A stretch of DNA of 41,190 bases, taken from Tepidicella xavieri (lineage in GTDB: Bacteria; Pseudomonadota; Gammaproteobacteria; Burkholderiales; Burkholderiaceae_C). The notes below the pieces were generated by a model. The model was not told the origin of the DNA. It saw nothing but the letters and a program-made list of their open reading frames with translations, and made no database searches. Made by a program: the position numbers and the translations under genes. The DNA is taken from NCBI RefSeq assembly GCF_004363315.1, contig NZ_SNYL01000001.1, positions 260,834 to 302,023 of the forward strand, given 5' to 3'. How positions within the stretch are numbered: position 1 is the stretch's first letter; every line of letters begins with the position of its first letter. Shown here one piece after another: positions 1 to 9,725 of this stretch.

Positions 1-327
1 GCGGTCGGAGGCGGAGTTGGTGGCGTTGGCCGATTGCACGGCCAGTTCGCGGATGCGCTGCAGGTTGTTGCCGATGTTGGACAAAGCGCCTTCGGCCGTT
101 TGGGCCAGCGAGATGCCGTCGTTGGCGTTGCGGATGGCCACGTTGAGGCCGCGTACCTGCGTGCCGAAGCGCTCAGAAATCGCCAACCCCGCCGCATCGT
201 CGCGGGCGCTGTTGATGCGCAAGCCGGAGGATAGGCGCTGGATCGTCGTGCCCAGCGCGGCGCTGTTGGTAGACAGGTTGCGTTGAGCGTTCAACGACAA
301 AATGTTGGTGTTGATGGTAAGAGACAT
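1..327 (-). CDS. fliC: Flagellin, N-terminal part (runs off the window)
   Basis: Encodes the first 109 residues of flagellin, the secreted subunit of the flagellar filament. The start [18 protein letters not shown], then [20 protein letters not shown] and a helix containing [16 protein letters not shown], are the conserved D0/D1 segment of the bacterial flagellin family, which forms the filament core and carries the export signal. The ATG at 327-325 follows an AAAGGAG ribosome site about 7 bases upstream. The C-terminal half and stop lie beyond base 1. A sigma-28 type promoter lies about 100 bases upstream (431-457), as expected for a late flagellar gene. Other flagellin paralogues cannot be told apart from this fragment. 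Confidence 0.95.
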   Translation of the reverse strand, partial: MSLTINTNILSLNAQRNLSTNSAALGTTIQRLSSGLRINSARDDAAGLAISERFGTQVRGLNVAIRNANDGISLAQTAEGALSNIGNNLQRIRELAVQSANATNSASDR

Positions 328-430
328 GTGATGCTCCTTTGGGCGAAAGAGGCGCCGGCATTGTCTGCCGCTGTCAAACCAACCCCATGCCGGCTTGACC
401 ACGAACCTTTTGGAAAGCTCGTTGAGTGCT

Positions 431-457
431 TTATCGGGTATTGGGCCTGGAACTTTA
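431..457 (-). promoter_or_regulatory. Sigma-28 (FliA) promoter of the flagellin gene
   Basis: On the minus strand the -35 element TAAAGTTC (457-450) and the -10 element CCCGATAA (438-431) are separated by 11 bases. This closely matches the FliA consensus TAAAGTTT-N11-GCCGATAA. Transcription would begin near 424, giving a leader of about 97 bases before the flagellin ATG at 327. The rest of the 334-base gap between fliC and ilvD holds no convincing gene. Confidence 0.88.
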
Positions 458-578
458 GGGCGGTGTTGTTACCCGGCAGCCGACGATGGGGGCTGCAGGC
501 GGCGATCCCCCCGGCGTGCTTGATCTCATGAAAAGCGGGGCTCCACGGGGGAGGCTGCCGCGGTTGGTCGGGTGGGGC

Positions 579-607
579 TGAACGGTTTTTGCGGGCTCGG
601 CGATAAT
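579..607 (+). promoter_or_regulatory. Possible promoter of ilvD
   Basis: A GATAAT -10-like hexamer at 602-607 is preceded at 17 bases by TGAACG (579-584), a poor -35 match. It would give a leader of about 48 bases before the ilvD ATG at 662. Only the -10 is persuasive. No leader peptide with runs of branched-chain codons was seen. Confidence 0.35.
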
Positions 608-661
608 GCTTTTTCTCTTTCTCTGTGTGTCCCTTCACCCTGCCCAGGCAGTCGATCGCTT

Positions 662-2572
662 ATGCCTACCTACCGCTCCCGCACCACCACCCATGGCCGC
701 AACATGGCCGGCGCGCGCGCGCTCTGGCGCGCCACCGGCATGAAAGACGGCGATTTCGACAAGCCCATCATCGCCGTGGCCAACAGCTTCACGCAGTTCG
801 TGCCCGGCCATGTGCACCTGAAGGACTTGGGGCAACTCGTGGCGCGCGAGATCGAGGCCGCCGGCGGCGTGGCCAAGGAATTCAACACCATCGCCGTGGA
901 CGACGGCATCGCGATGGGCCACGACGGCATGCTGTACTCGCTGCCCAGCCGCGAGCTGATCGCCGACAGCGTGGAATACATGGTCAACGCGCACTGCGCC
1001 GACGCGCTGGTGTGCATCTCCAACTGCGACAAGATCACGCCCGGCATGCTGATGGCGGCCATGCGGCTGAACATTCCGGTGGTGTTCGTCTCCGGCGGGC
1101 CGATGGAAGCCGGCAAGGTGCGCCTGGCGGTACCCGGCGAGCAGACGGTGCAGATCAAGAAGCTCGACCTGGTCGATGCCATGGTGATGGCCGCCGACAC
1201 CCAGGTGGACGACGCCACCGTGGCCGAGGTGGAGCGCTCGGCCTGCCCGACCTGCGGCTCCTGCTCGGGCATGTTCACCGCCAACTCGATGAACTGCCTG
1301 ACCGAGGCGCTGGGTCTGAGCTTGCCGGGTAATGGCACGGTGGTGGCCACCCACGCCGACCGCGAGCAGTTGTTCCGCCGTGCCGGGCGGCTGGTGGTGG
1401 AACTGTGCAAGCGCTACTACGAGCAGGACGACGCTTCGGTGCTGCCGCGCGCCATCGCCACCTTCGAGGCGTTCGAAAACGCCGTGGCGCTGGACATTGC
1501 CATGGGCGGCTCCACCAACACCGTGCTGCACTTGCTGGCCACCGCCCGCGAGGCGGAGGTGAACTTCACCATGGCCGACATCGACCGCCTCTCGCGCCGC
1601 GTGCCCACGCTGTGCAAGGTGGCGCCCAACACCAACAAGTACCACATCGAGGACGTGCACCGCGCCGGCGGGGTGATGGGCATTCTGGGCGAGCTGGACC
1701 GCGCCGGCTTGCTGCATACCCAGGTGGCCACCGTGCACAGCCCCACCCTGAAAGACGCGCTCGACCAGTGGGACGTGGCGCGCCAGCCGTCTGAGGCCGT
1801 CAAGACCTTCTACATGGCCGGCCCGGCCGGCATTCCCACCCAGGTGGCCTTCAGCCAGAACACCCGTTGGCCTTCGCTCGACCTGGACCGGCAGGCTGGC
1901 TGCATCCGCAGCGTCGAACACGCCTACTCCCGCGACGGCGGCCTGGCCGTGCTCTACGGCAACCTGGCGGTGGACGGCTGCATCGTCAAGACCGCCGGCA
2001 TCGACGAAAGCATGTACGAGGTGGAGGAGCTGCGCTACACCACCAGCGTGCCCACCTCGGTGCTGCGGGTGTTCGAAGGGCCGGCCCGGGTGTTCGAGAG
2101 CCAGGACGCGGCCGTGGAGGCCATTCTGGGCGACCAGATCCGCCCGGGCGACGTGGTGGTGATCCGCTACGAAGGCCCGCGCGGCGGCCCCGGCATGCAG
2201 GAGATGCTCTACCCCACGTCCTACCTCAAGTCCAAGGGCTTGGGCAAGGTGTGTGCCTTGCTGACCGACGGACGATTCTCCGGGGGCACGTCGGGGCTGT
2301 CGATCGGCCACGTCTCGCCCGAGGCGGCCGCCGGCGGCGTGATCGGCCTGGTGCGCGAGGGCGACCTGATTCGCATCGACGTGACGCGCCGCGCCATCCA
2401 GTTGGTGGTGGACGACGCCGAGCTGCAACGCCGCCGCGCCGAGCAGGACGCCCTGGGCTGGAAGCCGGCCAAGCCGCGCGCACGCAAGGTCTCGGCCGCC
2501 CTGAAGGCCTACGCCATGCTCGCCATGAGCGCCGACAAGGGCGCGGTGCGCGACCTGTCGCTGCTGGACTGA
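662..2572 (+). CDS. ilvD: Dihydroxy-acid dehydratase IlvD
   Basis: Cytoplasmic Fe-S enzyme that dehydrates 2,3-dihydroxy-isovalerate and 2,3-dihydroxy-3-methylvalerate to the 2-keto acids of valine and isoleucine synthesis. The 636-residue product follows the E. coli enzyme nearly throughout: [20 protein letters not shown] at the start, NCDKITPGM and [12 protein letters not shown] carrying the cluster cysteines, [12 protein letters not shown], and [20 protein letters not shown] near the C-terminus. It is about 20 residues longer than E. coli IlvD because of short insertions (for example before the [11 protein letters not shown] segment). The ATG at 662 was chosen because family homology begins there; the frame stays open upstream to 572 without similarity. 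No strong ribosome site is visible. lgt follows 10 bases after the stop, so the two are probably co-transcribed. Confidence 0.97.
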   Translation: MPTYRSRTTTHGRNMAGARALWRATGMKDGDFDKPIIAVANSFTQFVPGHVHLKDLGQLVAREIEAAGGVAKEFNTIAVDDGIAMGHDGMLYSLPSRELIADSVEYMVNAHCADALVCISNCDKITPGMLMAAMRLNIPVVFVSGGPMEAGKVRLAVPGEQTVQIKKLDLVDAMVMAADTQVDDATVAEVERSACPTCGSCSGMFTANSMNCLTEALGLSLPGNGTVVATHADREQLFRRAGRLVVELCKRYYEQDDASVLPRAIATFEAFENAVALDIAMGGSTNTVLHLLATAREAEVNFTMADIDRLSRRVPTLCKVAPNTNKYHIEDVHRAGGVMGILGELDRAGLLHTQVATVHSPTLKDALDQWDVARQPSEAVKTFYMAGPAGIPTQVAFSQNTRWPSLDLDRQAGCIRSVEHAYSRDGGLAVLYGNLAVDGCIVKTAGIDESMYEVEELRYTTSVPTSVLRVFEGPARVFESQDAAVEAILGDQIRPGDVVVIRYEGPRGGPGMQEMLYPTSYLKSKGLGKVCALLTDGRFSGGTSGLSIGHVSPEAAAGGVIGLVREGDLIRIDVTRRAIQLVVDDAELQRRRAEQDALGWKPAKPRARKVSAALKAYAMLAMSADKGAVRDLSLLD

Positions 2573-2582
2573 CGTCGCGCCC

Positions 2583-3380
2583 ATGCTGCAGCACCCGCAG
2601 ATCGACCCGGTGGCCTTGCAGATCGGGCCGCTGGCCATCCACTGGTATGGCCTGATGTATCTGGCCGGTTTTGGCCTGTTTCTGTGGCTGGGGCGGCTGC
2701 GGCTGGCCCACTGGCCTTACCGCCAGAGCGCCTGGCAGCGGCGCGACGTGGAGGACATCCTGTTCCTGGGCGTGGTGGGCGTGGTACTGGGCGGGCGCCT
2801 GGGCTATGTGCTGTTCTACAAGCCGCTGGAGTACCTGGCCGAGCCCTGGCGCGTGCTGGCCGTGTGGGAAGGCGGTATGAGCTTTCACGGCGGCCTACTG
2901 GGGGTGTTGTTGGCCATGGCGTGGTTCGCGCACACGCGCCAGCGCCCGTGGCTGCAGGTGATGGACTTCGTGGCGCCGTGCGTGCCAACCGGGCTGGCGC
3001 TAGGGCGGCTGGGCAACTTCATCAACGGCGAGCTGTGGGGGCGGGTGGCCGACCCCGCCTTGCCGTGGGCGATGGTGTTTCCCGGGGCCGGGCCGCTGCC
3101 GCGCCACCCTTCGCAGCTGTACCAGGCGCTGCTGGAGGGCTTGCTGCTGTTCGTGCTGCTGTGGCTGTACGCCCGCCGCCCGCGCCACTTGGGCGAGGTG
3201 TCGGCGGCCTTTTTGGTGGGCTATGGCAGCTTCCGCTTCCTGGCCGAGTTCTTCCGCGAGCCCGATGCCCATCTGGGCCTGTTGGGACTGGGCCTGAGCA
3301 TGGGCCAGTGGCTCAGCCTGCCCATGGTGCTGGCCGGGGCCGCGCTGTGGGTGTGGGCCGCGCGCCGGCCGGCGGCCTGA
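2583..3380 (+). CDS. lgt: Prolipoprotein diacylglyceryl transferase Lgt
   Basis: Inner-membrane enzyme that transfers diacylglycerol from phosphatidylglycerol to the lipobox cysteine of prolipoproteins, the first step of lipoprotein maturation. The 265-residue product has about seven hydrophobic segments, a conserved His in SFHGG (residue 102) and the Lgt signature [14 protein letters not shown] (residues 141-154), with the catalytic-region Arg in the signature. FREPDAHLG near the C-terminus is also typical. It starts 10 bases after ilvD, an arrangement common in Burkholderiales. The gene has normal length and shows no defects. Confidence 0.96.
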   Translation: MLQHPQIDPVALQIGPLAIHWYGLMYLAGFGLFLWLGRLRLAHWPYRQSAWQRRDVEDILFLGVVGVVLGGRLGYVLFYKPLEYLAEPWRVLAVWEGGMSFHGGLLGVLLAMAWFAHTRQRPWLQVMDFVAPCVPTGLALGRLGNFINGELWGRVADPALPWAMVFPGAGPLPRHPSQLYQALLEGLLLFVLLWLYARRPRHLGEVSAAFLVGYGSFRFLAEFFREPDAHLGLLGLGLSMGQWLSLPMVLAGAALWVWAARRPAA

Positions 3381-3435
3381 GCCCGCCAGCCAGCCTTCGA
3401 CCCACCCGGTTTCCTTCACCGAACTGCACGCTCCC

Positions 3436-4992
3436 ATGATGCCTGCTTCGAACGATCACAACGTCTGGACCCATTTGCGCGCCGCCTTCCCCGCCGATCT
3501 GGACCGCTGGGCCGTGGAGACGGACACGGGCCTCGTCTATTCCTGGCGCGACCTGGACCGCGCCAGCGCCATGATGGCCAATCTGCTGGCTTCGCTGGAC
3601 CTGCCGCCCGGCGCCCGGGTGGCCGCGCAGGTGGACAAATCCGTGGAGGCGCTGGCGCTGTACATGGCCACGCTGCGTGCCGGCTACGTCTTCCTGCCCC
3701 TGAACACGGCCTACCAGCGGGCCGAGATCGAATACTTCATCGGCGACGCGCAGCCCGCCGTGGTCGTCTGCACCGGGGCGAATTTCGGCTGGGTCAGCCA
3801 AATCGCCTTCCGAGCGGGTACGGCCTATGTGTTCACGCTCAACGACGACCGCACCGGCAGCCTGCTGGAGCGTGCCGCCCACCACAGCGATGCGCACGCC
3901 CCCGTGCCGCGCCAGGCCGACGATCTGGCCGCCATCCTCTACACCAGCGGCACCACGGGCCGCAGCAAAGGCGCCATGCTCAGCCACGGCAACTTGCTGA
4001 GCAATGCGCTCATGCTGCGCGACTACTGGGGCTGGCAGCCCGATGACGTGCTCATCCACGCCTTGCCCATTTTCCACGTGCATGGCTTGTTCGTGGCCAT
4101 CCATGGGGCGCTGATCAACGGCAGCCCCATGCGGTGGATGGGGCGCTTCGACCCGAAGCTGACCCTGCGCTGGCTGGGCTGCGCCACCGTGTTCATGGGC
4201 GTGCCCACGTTGTACGTGCGGCTGCTGGCCGAGCCCGGGCTCAGCCCCGAAGCCGTGCGGCCGATGCGGCTGTTCATCTCGGGCTCGGCGCCCTTGCTCA
4301 TCGACACGTTCAACGCCTGGCGCGAGCGCACCGGCCACACCATTTTGGAACGCTACGGCATGAGCGAGACGCTGATGCTCACCTCCAACCCCTACCGCGC
4401 CGACCCGCGCCACGGCGGCCAAAGCGAGCGGCGCGGCGGCACGGTGGGCTTTCCGCTGCCCGGCGTGGCGCTGCGCATCGCTGGGGAGGGGGGCGAGCCG
4501 TTGCCGCCGGGGCAGATCGGCGGCATCGAGGTGCGCGGCCCCAATGTGTTCCAGGGCTATTGGGGCATGCCTGAGAAAACCCGCGAGGCATTCACCGCCG
4601 ACGGCTGGTTCAAGACCGGCGACGTGGGCCTGCAGGACGAACGCGGCTACGTCACCATCGTCGGGCGCAGCAAAGACCTCATCATCAGCGGCGGCTACAA
4701 CGTCTATCCGGCTGAGGTGGAAGGCGCGATCAACGAACTGCCCGGCGTGGCCGAAAGCGCGGTGGTGGGCGTGCCCCACCCCGACTTTGGCGAAGTGGGC
4801 GTGGCCGTGCTCATCGCCCAGCCGGGGGCGGCCTTGCAGCCCGAAGCGGTGCTGGCCGCCCTCAAGGGCCGGCTGGCCAACTACAAGGTGCCCAAGCGTT
4901 GCTTCGTGCTGGACGAACTGCCCCGCAACGCCATGGGCAAGGTGCAGAAAAACCAGCTGCGCGAGCGCTACCGCGACCTGTTCGCCGGATGA
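3436..4992 (+). CDS. matB: Malonyl-CoA synthetase (MatB-like acyl-CoA ligase)
   Basis: ANL-superfamily ligase, 518 residues, expected to form malonyl-CoA from malonate, CoA and ATP through an acyl-adenylate. Adenylate-forming motifs are clear: ILYTSGTTGRSKGAMLSHGN (P-loop), ERYGMSET, GYWGMPEKT, DGWFKTGD, and NAMGKVQKNQL with the catalytic C-terminal lysine. Segments such as VEALALYMATLRAGYVFLPL, RLFISGSAPLL and VVGVPHPDFGE closely resemble Rhizobium MatB, which is why malonate rather than a fatty acid is the proposed substrate. No matA decarboxylase or malonate transporter gene is adjacent. Two ATGs (3436, 3439) are adjacent and neither has a good ribosome site. It is convergent with the usp gene. 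Confidence 0.87.
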   Translation: MMPASNDHNVWTHLRAAFPADLDRWAVETDTGLVYSWRDLDRASAMMANLLASLDLPPGARVAAQVDKSVEALALYMATLRAGYVFLPLNTAYQRAEIEYFIGDAQPAVVVCTGANFGWVSQIAFRAGTAYVFTLNDDRTGSLLERAAHHSDAHAPVPRQADDLAAILYTSGTTGRSKGAMLSHGNLLSNALMLRDYWGWQPDDVLIHALPIFHVHGLFVAIHGALINGSPMRWMGRFDPKLTLRWLGCATVFMGVPTLYVRLLAEPGLSPEAVRPMRLFISGSAPLLIDTFNAWRERTGHTILERYGMSETLMLTSNPYRADPRHGGQSERRGGTVGFPLPGVALRIAGEGGEPLPPGQIGGIEVRGPNVFQGYWGMPEKTREAFTADGWFKTGDVGLQDERGYVTIVGRSKDLIISGGYNVYPAEVEGAINELPGVAESAVVGVPHPDFGEVGVAVLIAQPGAALQPEAVLAALKGRLANYKVPKRCFVLDELPRNAMGKVQKNQLRERYRDLFAG

Positions 4993-5019
4993 GCCGCAGG
5001 CCCGCTGGGGGGCGACGCT

Positions 5020-5463
5020 TCAGCGCAGCACCAGCACCGGGATGTGCGAGTGCGTGAGCACCTGCTGCGTTTCGCTGCCCAGCAGCAGGCGCTTGAGGCC
5101 GCGGCGACCGTGCGAGGCCATGACGATCAGATCGGCCTTGTGCTTCTTGGCCGCGGCGATGATGGCTTCGGCCACCAGATCGGACTTGACCGTGGCGGGC
5201 TTGACCTTGACCGCCATCTTCTGTCCTTCGGCCTTGACGGCGTTGACCACTTCCATCGCCTCGGCCTGCCATTCTTTTTCGATGCGCTTGATCTCTTCGG
5301 CCGCCAGGGCCACGCCGCCTTCGAAGTAGGTTTGCGGGTAGCGGGGCACCACCTTCAGGGCCACCACCTCGGCGCCGGTGACGTCGGCGAGCTTGAGGGC
5401 GTGCTGCACCGCCAGGTTGGAGAGCTTGGAGCCGTCGGTGGCCACGAGAATGCGCTTGTACAT
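5020..5463 (-). CDS. Universal stress protein, UspA family
   Basis: Small cytoplasmic UspA-fold protein (147 residues). It begins [15 protein letters not shown], has the middle helix-rich section, and ends [17 protein letters not shown] followed by a final strand HIPVLVLR. The SHGRRG...LLGS segment corresponds to the ATP-binding G-X2-G-X9-G-S motif of this family, with Ala in place of the first Gly. A clear AGGAG ribosome site precedes the ATG at 5463. It is divergent from ccoI and shares its control region, with an FNR box about 97 bases upstream of the start. Anr/FNR-controlled usp genes near cbb3 operons are known in other proteobacteria, so a role in low-oxygen survival is likely but inferred. 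The minus frame stays open far beyond this start, but only this part is similar to proteins. Confidence 0.93.
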   Translation of the reverse strand: MYKRILVATDGSKLSNLAVQHALKLADVTGAEVVALKVVPRYPQTYFEGGVALAAEEIKRIEKEWQAEAMEVVNAVKAEGQKMAVKVKPATVKSDLVAEAIIAAAKKHKADLIVMASHGRRGLKRLLLGSETQQVLTHSHIPVLVLR

Positions 5464-5553
5464 GAGGTTCTCCTGATCGTCAATGAGACGGCTCCCATTC
5501 TGCCTTGCCCTGGTGGCCTTGTGGCGTGCCGGCCTGCAGTCGCGCCGGCGCTG

Positions 5554-5567
5554 TTGACATAAGTCAA
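5554..5567. promoter_or_regulatory. FNR/Anr box between usp and ccoI
   Basis: TTGACATAAGTCAA matches the FNR-type inverted repeat TTGAY-N4-RTCAA. Its centre (5560.5) is exactly 32 bp from the centre of the ccoI -10 hexamer at 5590-5595, the class II activator geometry with the site at -41.5. In the other direction a CAGAAT hexamer (5502-5497) would place the box near -71 of a usp transcript, a possible class I position, but that half is weaker. Confidence 0.85.
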
Positions 5568-5589
5568 ACCGTTCCCCGGCCAGGGCTGG

Positions 5590-5595
5590 TATGCT
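5590..5595 (+). promoter_or_regulatory. -10 element of ccoI, predicting a leaderless transcript
   Basis: TATGCT lies 6 bases before the ccoI ATG at 5602. With the FNR box at -41.5, transcription should begin at or within a base of the A of that ATG. No Shine-Dalgarno sequence is present upstream of the codon, which agrees with leaderless translation. Confidence 0.6.
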
Positions 5596-5601
5596 CGGCC
5601 A

Positions 5602-8049
5602 ATGTCGGATTCCACCGTGGTTCAGCAATCGGGCGCCACCGCGCCTGCCGCGCGCCCGGCACATGCGGTGCCGCAGGAGCCGGCCACGCCGCTCGAATCG
5701 CCCGACGGCGCGCAGCCTGCCCACCGTGGCCCCCTGACGGTGGACGACGATTTCCTCGTGCTCGACGACCCGGTCGAGCAGGCCGATTTCACCCGCGCCT
5801 GCACCGTGGGTGAGCGCTCGCTCACCGAAGCCGTGTTGATGGTGCAGGGCATGTACTGCGCGGCTTGCGCCAACACCGTGGAAGATGCGCTGGCCGGCCT
5901 GCCGGGCGTGGAGTCGGCCCAGGTGCATGCCGCCACCCGTCGCCTCACGCTGCGCTGGGACCCACAGCGCGTGCGGCTTTCCACGCTGGCCCGCGCGGTG
6001 GGGCGCACCGGCTACCGCCTGCTGCCCATGCAACAGGCCCTGGGCGTGGAGCAGCGGCTGGCCGAGACGCGCCAAGCGCTGTGGCGCCTGTTCGTGGCCG
6101 GTTTCTGCATGATGCAGGTGATGATGTACGCGTGGCCGTCCTACGTCACCCAGCCCGGCGAGATTCCGGCCGACATCGATCAGCTGCTGCGCTGGGCGAG
6201 CTTCGTGCTCAGCGTGCCCGTGGTCGTTTTTTCCAGCGGTCCGTTTTTCCAGAGCGCCTGGCGCGATTTGCGGCATGGGCGCATCGGCATGGACACGCCG
6301 GTGTCCATCGGCATCCTGGCGTGCTTTTTCGTCAGCGTCGCGGCCACCTACGACCCCACCGGCCCCTGGGGCGAGGACGTCTGGTACGACTCGCTGACCA
6401 TGTTCGTCTTTTTCCTGCTGGGGGGGCGCTACCTCGAATTCCGTCTGCGCGACCGCACCGCCGGCGCCCTGGACGCCCTCATGAACCGGCTGCCCGAGCA
6501 GTGCGAGCGCCAGACCGCCGATGGCGGCTTCGAGACGGTTTCCATCAAGCGGCTGGCCGTGGGTGACGTGGTGCGCGTGCAGGCGGGGCAAGCCTTTCCC
6601 GGAGACGCCACCGTGCTCAGCGATGGCGCCACCGTGGACGAAGCCCTGCTGACCGGCGAATCCCACCCGGTGACGCGCCGCCGGGGCGAAACCGTGGTGG
6701 CCGGCAGCTACAACCTTGCCGGCACCGCGCTGGTGCGCATCGACCGGCTGGGCCGCGACACCCGCTTTGCCCAGATCGTCTCCCTCATGGAGCAGGCCTC
6801 CACCGAAAAGCCCCGTCTGGTGCGGCTGGTGGATCGCATTGCCGCGCCCTTCCTGGTGCTGGTGATGCTGGCTTCGGCGCTGGCGGGCTTCTATTGGTGG
6901 CAAATCGACCCCAACAAGGCCCTGGCCGTGGCGGTGGCGGTGCTCATCGTGACCTGCCCGTGCGCCCTGTCGCTGGCCACGCCGGCGGCCATGCTGGCGT
7001 CGGCCGGCGCGCTGGCCGGGCGTGGCATCCTGGTGCGTCGCCTGCAGGCGTTCGAGACGCTGGCGCGGGTGGACACGTTCGTGTTCGACAAGACGGGCAC
7101 GCTCACCCAGGACCGGGTGGTGCTGCGTGAGGTGCTGGCCCGCACCGGGCTGAGCCGGCAGGACGCGCTGGCGCTGGCCTGGCCGCTGAGTGCCGCCTCC
7201 TTGCACCCCGTCTCGCGGGCGATCGCACAGGCCGCGCGTGCCGAGGTGCCGGGTTTGCTGGCGGCGTCGGCGGCAGAGTCCGTCACCGACGTGCCGGGCG
7301 CCGGGCTGGTGCTGCGCACCGCCAGCGGGGTGGAGTACCGCCTGGGCTCGGCCCGGCATGTGGGGCTGGATGAGCAGGCCCTGCTCGCCGAAGGCCGCAC
7401 CGTGGCCGATGCCCCCTGCGCCTACCTCACCGACGCCCAGGGCTGGGTGGCCACGTTCGTGATGGACGAGGGGGTACGTGCCGACGCCGCCGAGGCCATC
7501 GAGGCGCTGCGCCGGCACGGCCTGCGCGTGCACCTGCTGTCGGGCGACCGACTCGCCGCCGCGCAGCGCGTGGCGCGGCAGGTGGGCGTGGACGAGGTGG
7601 TGGCCGAAGCCAGCCCCGAGCGCAAGCTGCAGGAGGTGGTGGCGCTGCAGCAACAGGGGGCCACCATCGCCATGGTGGGCGACGGCCTCAACGACGGCCC
7701 TGTCCTGGCGCGTGCCGACGTCTCGTTTGCCCTTGGTCATGGGGCGCCGCTGACGCAGTCGCAGTCCGATTTCGTGGTCCAGAGCGGGCGATTGAGCGAG
7801 GTGGTGCAGACCGTGCTGCAGGCCCGCCGCACCCTGCAGATCGTCAAACAAAACCTGTGGTGGGCGGGTGGCTACAACGCCATTTCCGTCCCGATGGCCA
7901 TCGTCGGCTGGATGCCCCCTTGGGCGGCCGGCCTGGGCATGGCGTTGAGCTCTTTCCTGGTGATTGGCAACGCCATGCGCCTGGGGCGGATTCCCATGCT
8001 GGCCACCGATCCCATCACCCTTCCTGAACCCCAACCGCTTGCCAGGTGA
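5602..8049 (+). CDS. ccoI: Copper-translocating P-type ATPase CcoI (FixI type)
   Basis: Inner-membrane P1B-type ATPase (815 residues) that supplies copper for assembly of the cbb3 oxidase CuB centre. In order: an N-terminal extension of about 75 residues; a heavy-metal domain with GMYCAACAN (Cys 86 and 89); membrane helices; actuator loop TGES (351-354); the membrane metal-binding CPC (452-454); the phosphorylation site DKTGTLT (Asp 496); HPVSRAIA in the nucleotide domain; and GDGLND (693-698). All catalytic motifs are intact. Its place directly before ccoS and ccoN, rather than beside a copper-resistance regulator, indicates oxidase assembly and not general copper efflux. The start at 5602 agrees with the predicted FNR-dependent transcription start, and the leader is likely absent. 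Confidence 0.95.
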   Translation: MSDSTVVQQSGATAPAARPAHAVPQEPATPLESPDGAQPAHRGPLTVDDDFLVLDDPVEQADFTRACTVGERSLTEAVLMVQGMYCAACANTVEDALAGLPGVESAQVHAATRRLTLRWDPQRVRLSTLARAVGRTGYRLLPMQQALGVEQRLAETRQALWRLFVAGFCMMQVMMYAWPSYVTQPGEIPADIDQLLRWASFVLSVPVVVFSSGPFFQSAWRDLRHGRIGMDTPVSIGILACFFVSVAATYDPTGPWGEDVWYDSLTMFVFFLLGGRYLEFRLRDRTAGALDALMNRLPEQCERQTADGGFETVSIKRLAVGDVVRVQAGQAFPGDATVLSDGATVDEALLTGESHPVTRRRGETVVAGSYNLAGTALVRIDRLGRDTRFAQIVSLMEQASTEKPRLVRLVDRIAAPFLVLVMLASALAGFYWWQIDPNKALAVAVAVLIVTCPCALSLATPAAMLASAGALAGRGILVRRLQAFETLARVDTFVFDKTGTLTQDRVVLREVLARTGLSRQDALALAWPLSAASLHPVSRAIAQAARAEVPGLLAASAAESVTDVPGAGLVLRTASGVEYRLGSARHVGLDEQALLAEGRTVADAPCAYLTDAQGWVATFVMDEGVRADAAEAIEALRRHGLRVHLLSGDRLAAAQRVARQVGVDEVVAEASPERKLQEVVALQQQGATIAMVGDGLNDGPVLARADVSFALGHGAPLTQSQSDFVVQSGRLSEVVQTVLQARRTLQIVKQNLWWAGGYNAISVPMAIVGWMPPWAAGLGMALSSFLVIGNAMRLGRIPMLATDPITLPEPQPLAR

Positions 8050-8053
8050 CGCC

Positions 8054-8191
8054 ATGGACATCCTCTACCTCCTCATTCCCCTGTCGGTGCTGCTGGTGCT
8101 GGGCATCATCGGCCTGTTCTGGTGGGCCCTGCAGTCGGGGCAATTCGACAACGTCGAGCGCGAAGGCGAACGGATTCTTCGGGGCGATTGA
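8054..8191 (+). CDS. ccoS: cbb3 oxidase maturation protein CcoS
   Basis: Tiny single-pass membrane protein of 45 residues, needed in other bacteria for cofactor insertion into the cbb3 oxidase. It begins [18 protein letters not shown], continues with the family [12 protein letters not shown] segment at the end of the membrane helix, and finishes EGERIL. It starts 4 bases after the ccoI stop, so translation is probably coupled. The TGA stop lies inside the FNR box that controls ccoN, so the coding end and the operator overlap. Confidence 0.95.
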   Translation: MDILYLLIPLSVLLVLGIIGLFWWALQSGQFDNVEREGERILRGD

Positions 8192-8201
8192 TCTATATCA
8201 A
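8188..8201 (+). promoter_or_regulatory. FNR/Anr box of the ccoNOQP promoter
   Basis: TTGATCTATATCAA is a perfect TTGAT-N4-ATCAA site and overlaps the ccoS stop codon. A GATACT -10-like hexamer is at 8224-8229, again 32 bp centre to centre, predicting a start at about 8236 and a 24-base leader that includes a GAGAGGAG ribosome site. Confidence 0.92.
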
Positions 8202-8223
8202 CCGCATCAGATCGGCCCGCGGT

Positions 8224-8229
8224 GATACT
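8224..8229 (+). promoter_or_regulatory. -10 element of the ccoN promoter
   Basis: GATACT, centred 32 bp from the centre of the perfect FNR box upstream. The class II arrangement explains the absence of a recognisable -35 element. Confidence 0.6.
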
Positions 8230-8259
8230 GCACAACGGTGAAATTCGAGAGGAGTTTTT

Positions 8260-9711
8260 ATGTCCGTGACAACAACGGACGCCCAGTCGGGCGTCTATAA
8301 CGACAAGGTCGTCAGGCAGTTTGCCATCATGGCCGTGGTCTGGGGCGTGGTGGGCATGCTGGTCGGCGTGATCATCGCGGCTCAGCTCACCTGGCCCGCG
8401 CTCAACCTAGGCATCGAGTGGTTCTCTTACGGCCGCTTGCGCCCGCTGCACACCAATGCGGTGATCTTCGCCTTCGGCGGCTGCGCGCTCTTTGCCACCA
8501 GTTATTACGTGGTGCAGCGCACCTGTCACACACGCCTCTTTGCCGGCCCGTTGGCCGCTTTCACCTTCTGGGGCTGGCAGCTCGTCATCGTGTTGGCTGC
8601 GATTTCCCTGCCGCTGGGCTACACCCAGGGCAAGGAATACGCCGAGCTGATCTGGCCGATCGACGTGCTCATCGCCGTGGTGTGGGTGGCCTATGCCATC
8701 GTGTTCTTCGGCACCATCGGCATCCGCAAGGTCAAGCACATCTACGTGGCCAACTGGTTCTTCGGTGCCTTCATCCTGGCCGTGGCGCTGCTGCACATCG
8801 TCAACAGCGCCGCCGTGCCCACCAGCCTGCTGCATTCGTATTCCGCCTATGCCGGCGTGCAGGACGCCATGGTGCAATGGTGGTACGGCCACAACGCGGT
8901 GGGCTTCTTCCTGACTGCCGGCTTCCTGGGCATGATGTACTACTTCATCCCGAAGCAGGCCGAGCGCCCGGTGTACTCCTACCGGCTGTCGATCGTCCAC
9001 TTCTGGGCGCTGATCTTCACCTACATGTGGGCAGGCCCGCACCACCTGCACTACACCGCGCTGCCGGACTGGGCGCAGTCGCTGGGCATGGTGTTCTCCC
9101 TCATTCTGCTCGCGCCGAGCTGGGGCGGCATGATCAACGGCATCATGACGCTGTCGGGCGCTTGGCACAAGCTGCGTGACGACCCGATCCTGCGCTTCCT
9201 GATCGTGTCGCTGTCGTTCTACGGCATGTCCACCTTCGAAGGGCCGATGATGTCGATCAAGACCGTCAATGCCCTGAGCCACTACACCGACTGGACCGTG
9301 GGCCACGTGCACTCCGGCGCGCTCGGCTGGGTGGGCCTGGTGTCCATGGGCTCGCTGTACTTCCTGATTCCGCGCCTGTTCGGCCAGAAGAAGATGTACT
9401 CGGTCCCCGCCATCGAGCTGCACTTCTGGGTCGCCACCATCGGCATCGTGCTCTACATCGCCGCCATGTGGATTGCCGGCGTGATGCAGGGCCTGATGTG
9501 GCGCGCCGTCAACCCCGACGGCACCCTGACCTACACCTTCGTCGAGTCCGTCAAGGCCAGCTATCCCTTCTACGTGATCCGGCTGGTCGGTGGGCTGATG
9601 TATCTGGGTGGCATGTGCATCATGGCTTGGAACGTGTGGATGACCGCGCGTGAGGGCCTCAAGGCCGGCGCTGTGCCCGCCGTCAAGATCCCCGCACCTG
9701 CCCACGCCTGA
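8260..9711 (+). CDS. ccoN: cbb3-type cytochrome c oxidase subunit I, CcoN
   Basis: Catalytic haem-copper subunit of the high-affinity terminal oxidase in the inner membrane (483 residues, about 12 helices). It carries the low-spin haem ligand region [25 protein letters not shown], the CuB histidines in [13 protein letters not shown], and [12 protein letters not shown] with further haem ligands. [10 protein letters not shown] holds the tyrosine position that is cross-linked in C-type oxidases. The ATG follows GAGAGGAG at good spacing. It is first of ccoN-O-Q-P and is driven by the FNR site at 8188-8201. Confidence 0.98.
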   Translation: MSVTTTDAQSGVYNDKVVRQFAIMAVVWGVVGMLVGVIIAAQLTWPALNLGIEWFSYGRLRPLHTNAVIFAFGGCALFATSYYVVQRTCHTRLFAGPLAAFTFWGWQLVIVLAAISLPLGYTQGKEYAELIWPIDVLIAVVWVAYAIVFFGTIGIRKVKHIYVANWFFGAFILAVALLHIVNSAAVPTSLLHSYSAYAGVQDAMVQWWYGHNAVGFFLTAGFLGMMYYFIPKQAERPVYSYRLSIVHFWALIFTYMWAGPHHLHYTALPDWAQSLGMVFSLILLAPSWGGMINGIMTLSGAWHKLRDDPILRFLIVSLSFYGMSTFEGPMMSIKTVNALSHYTDWTVGHVHSGALGWVGLVSMGSLYFLIPRLFGQKKMYSVPAIELHFWVATIGIVLYIAAMWIAGVMQGLMWRAVNPDGTLTYTFVESVKASYPFYVIRLVGGLMYLGGMCIMAWNVWMTAREGLKAGAVPAVKIPAPAHA

Positions 9712-9725
9712 TGGAGTCGCGCAAC

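Noticed and set aside
572-661. Upstream extension of ilvD to the ATG-like start at 572
   Set aside because: The extra residues are unlike IlvD, and the candidate -10 at 602 lies within them.
635-2638. A 667-codon frame antisense to ilvD
   Set aside because: Same GC-rich mirror effect; ilvD on the plus strand explains the region completely.
5020-8061. A 1013-codon minus-strand open frame covering usp and the antisense of ccoI
   Set aside because: Only the last 147 codons resemble a protein (UspA). The rest is the GC-rich antisense of ccoI, with low-complexity His/Gly/Arg composition.
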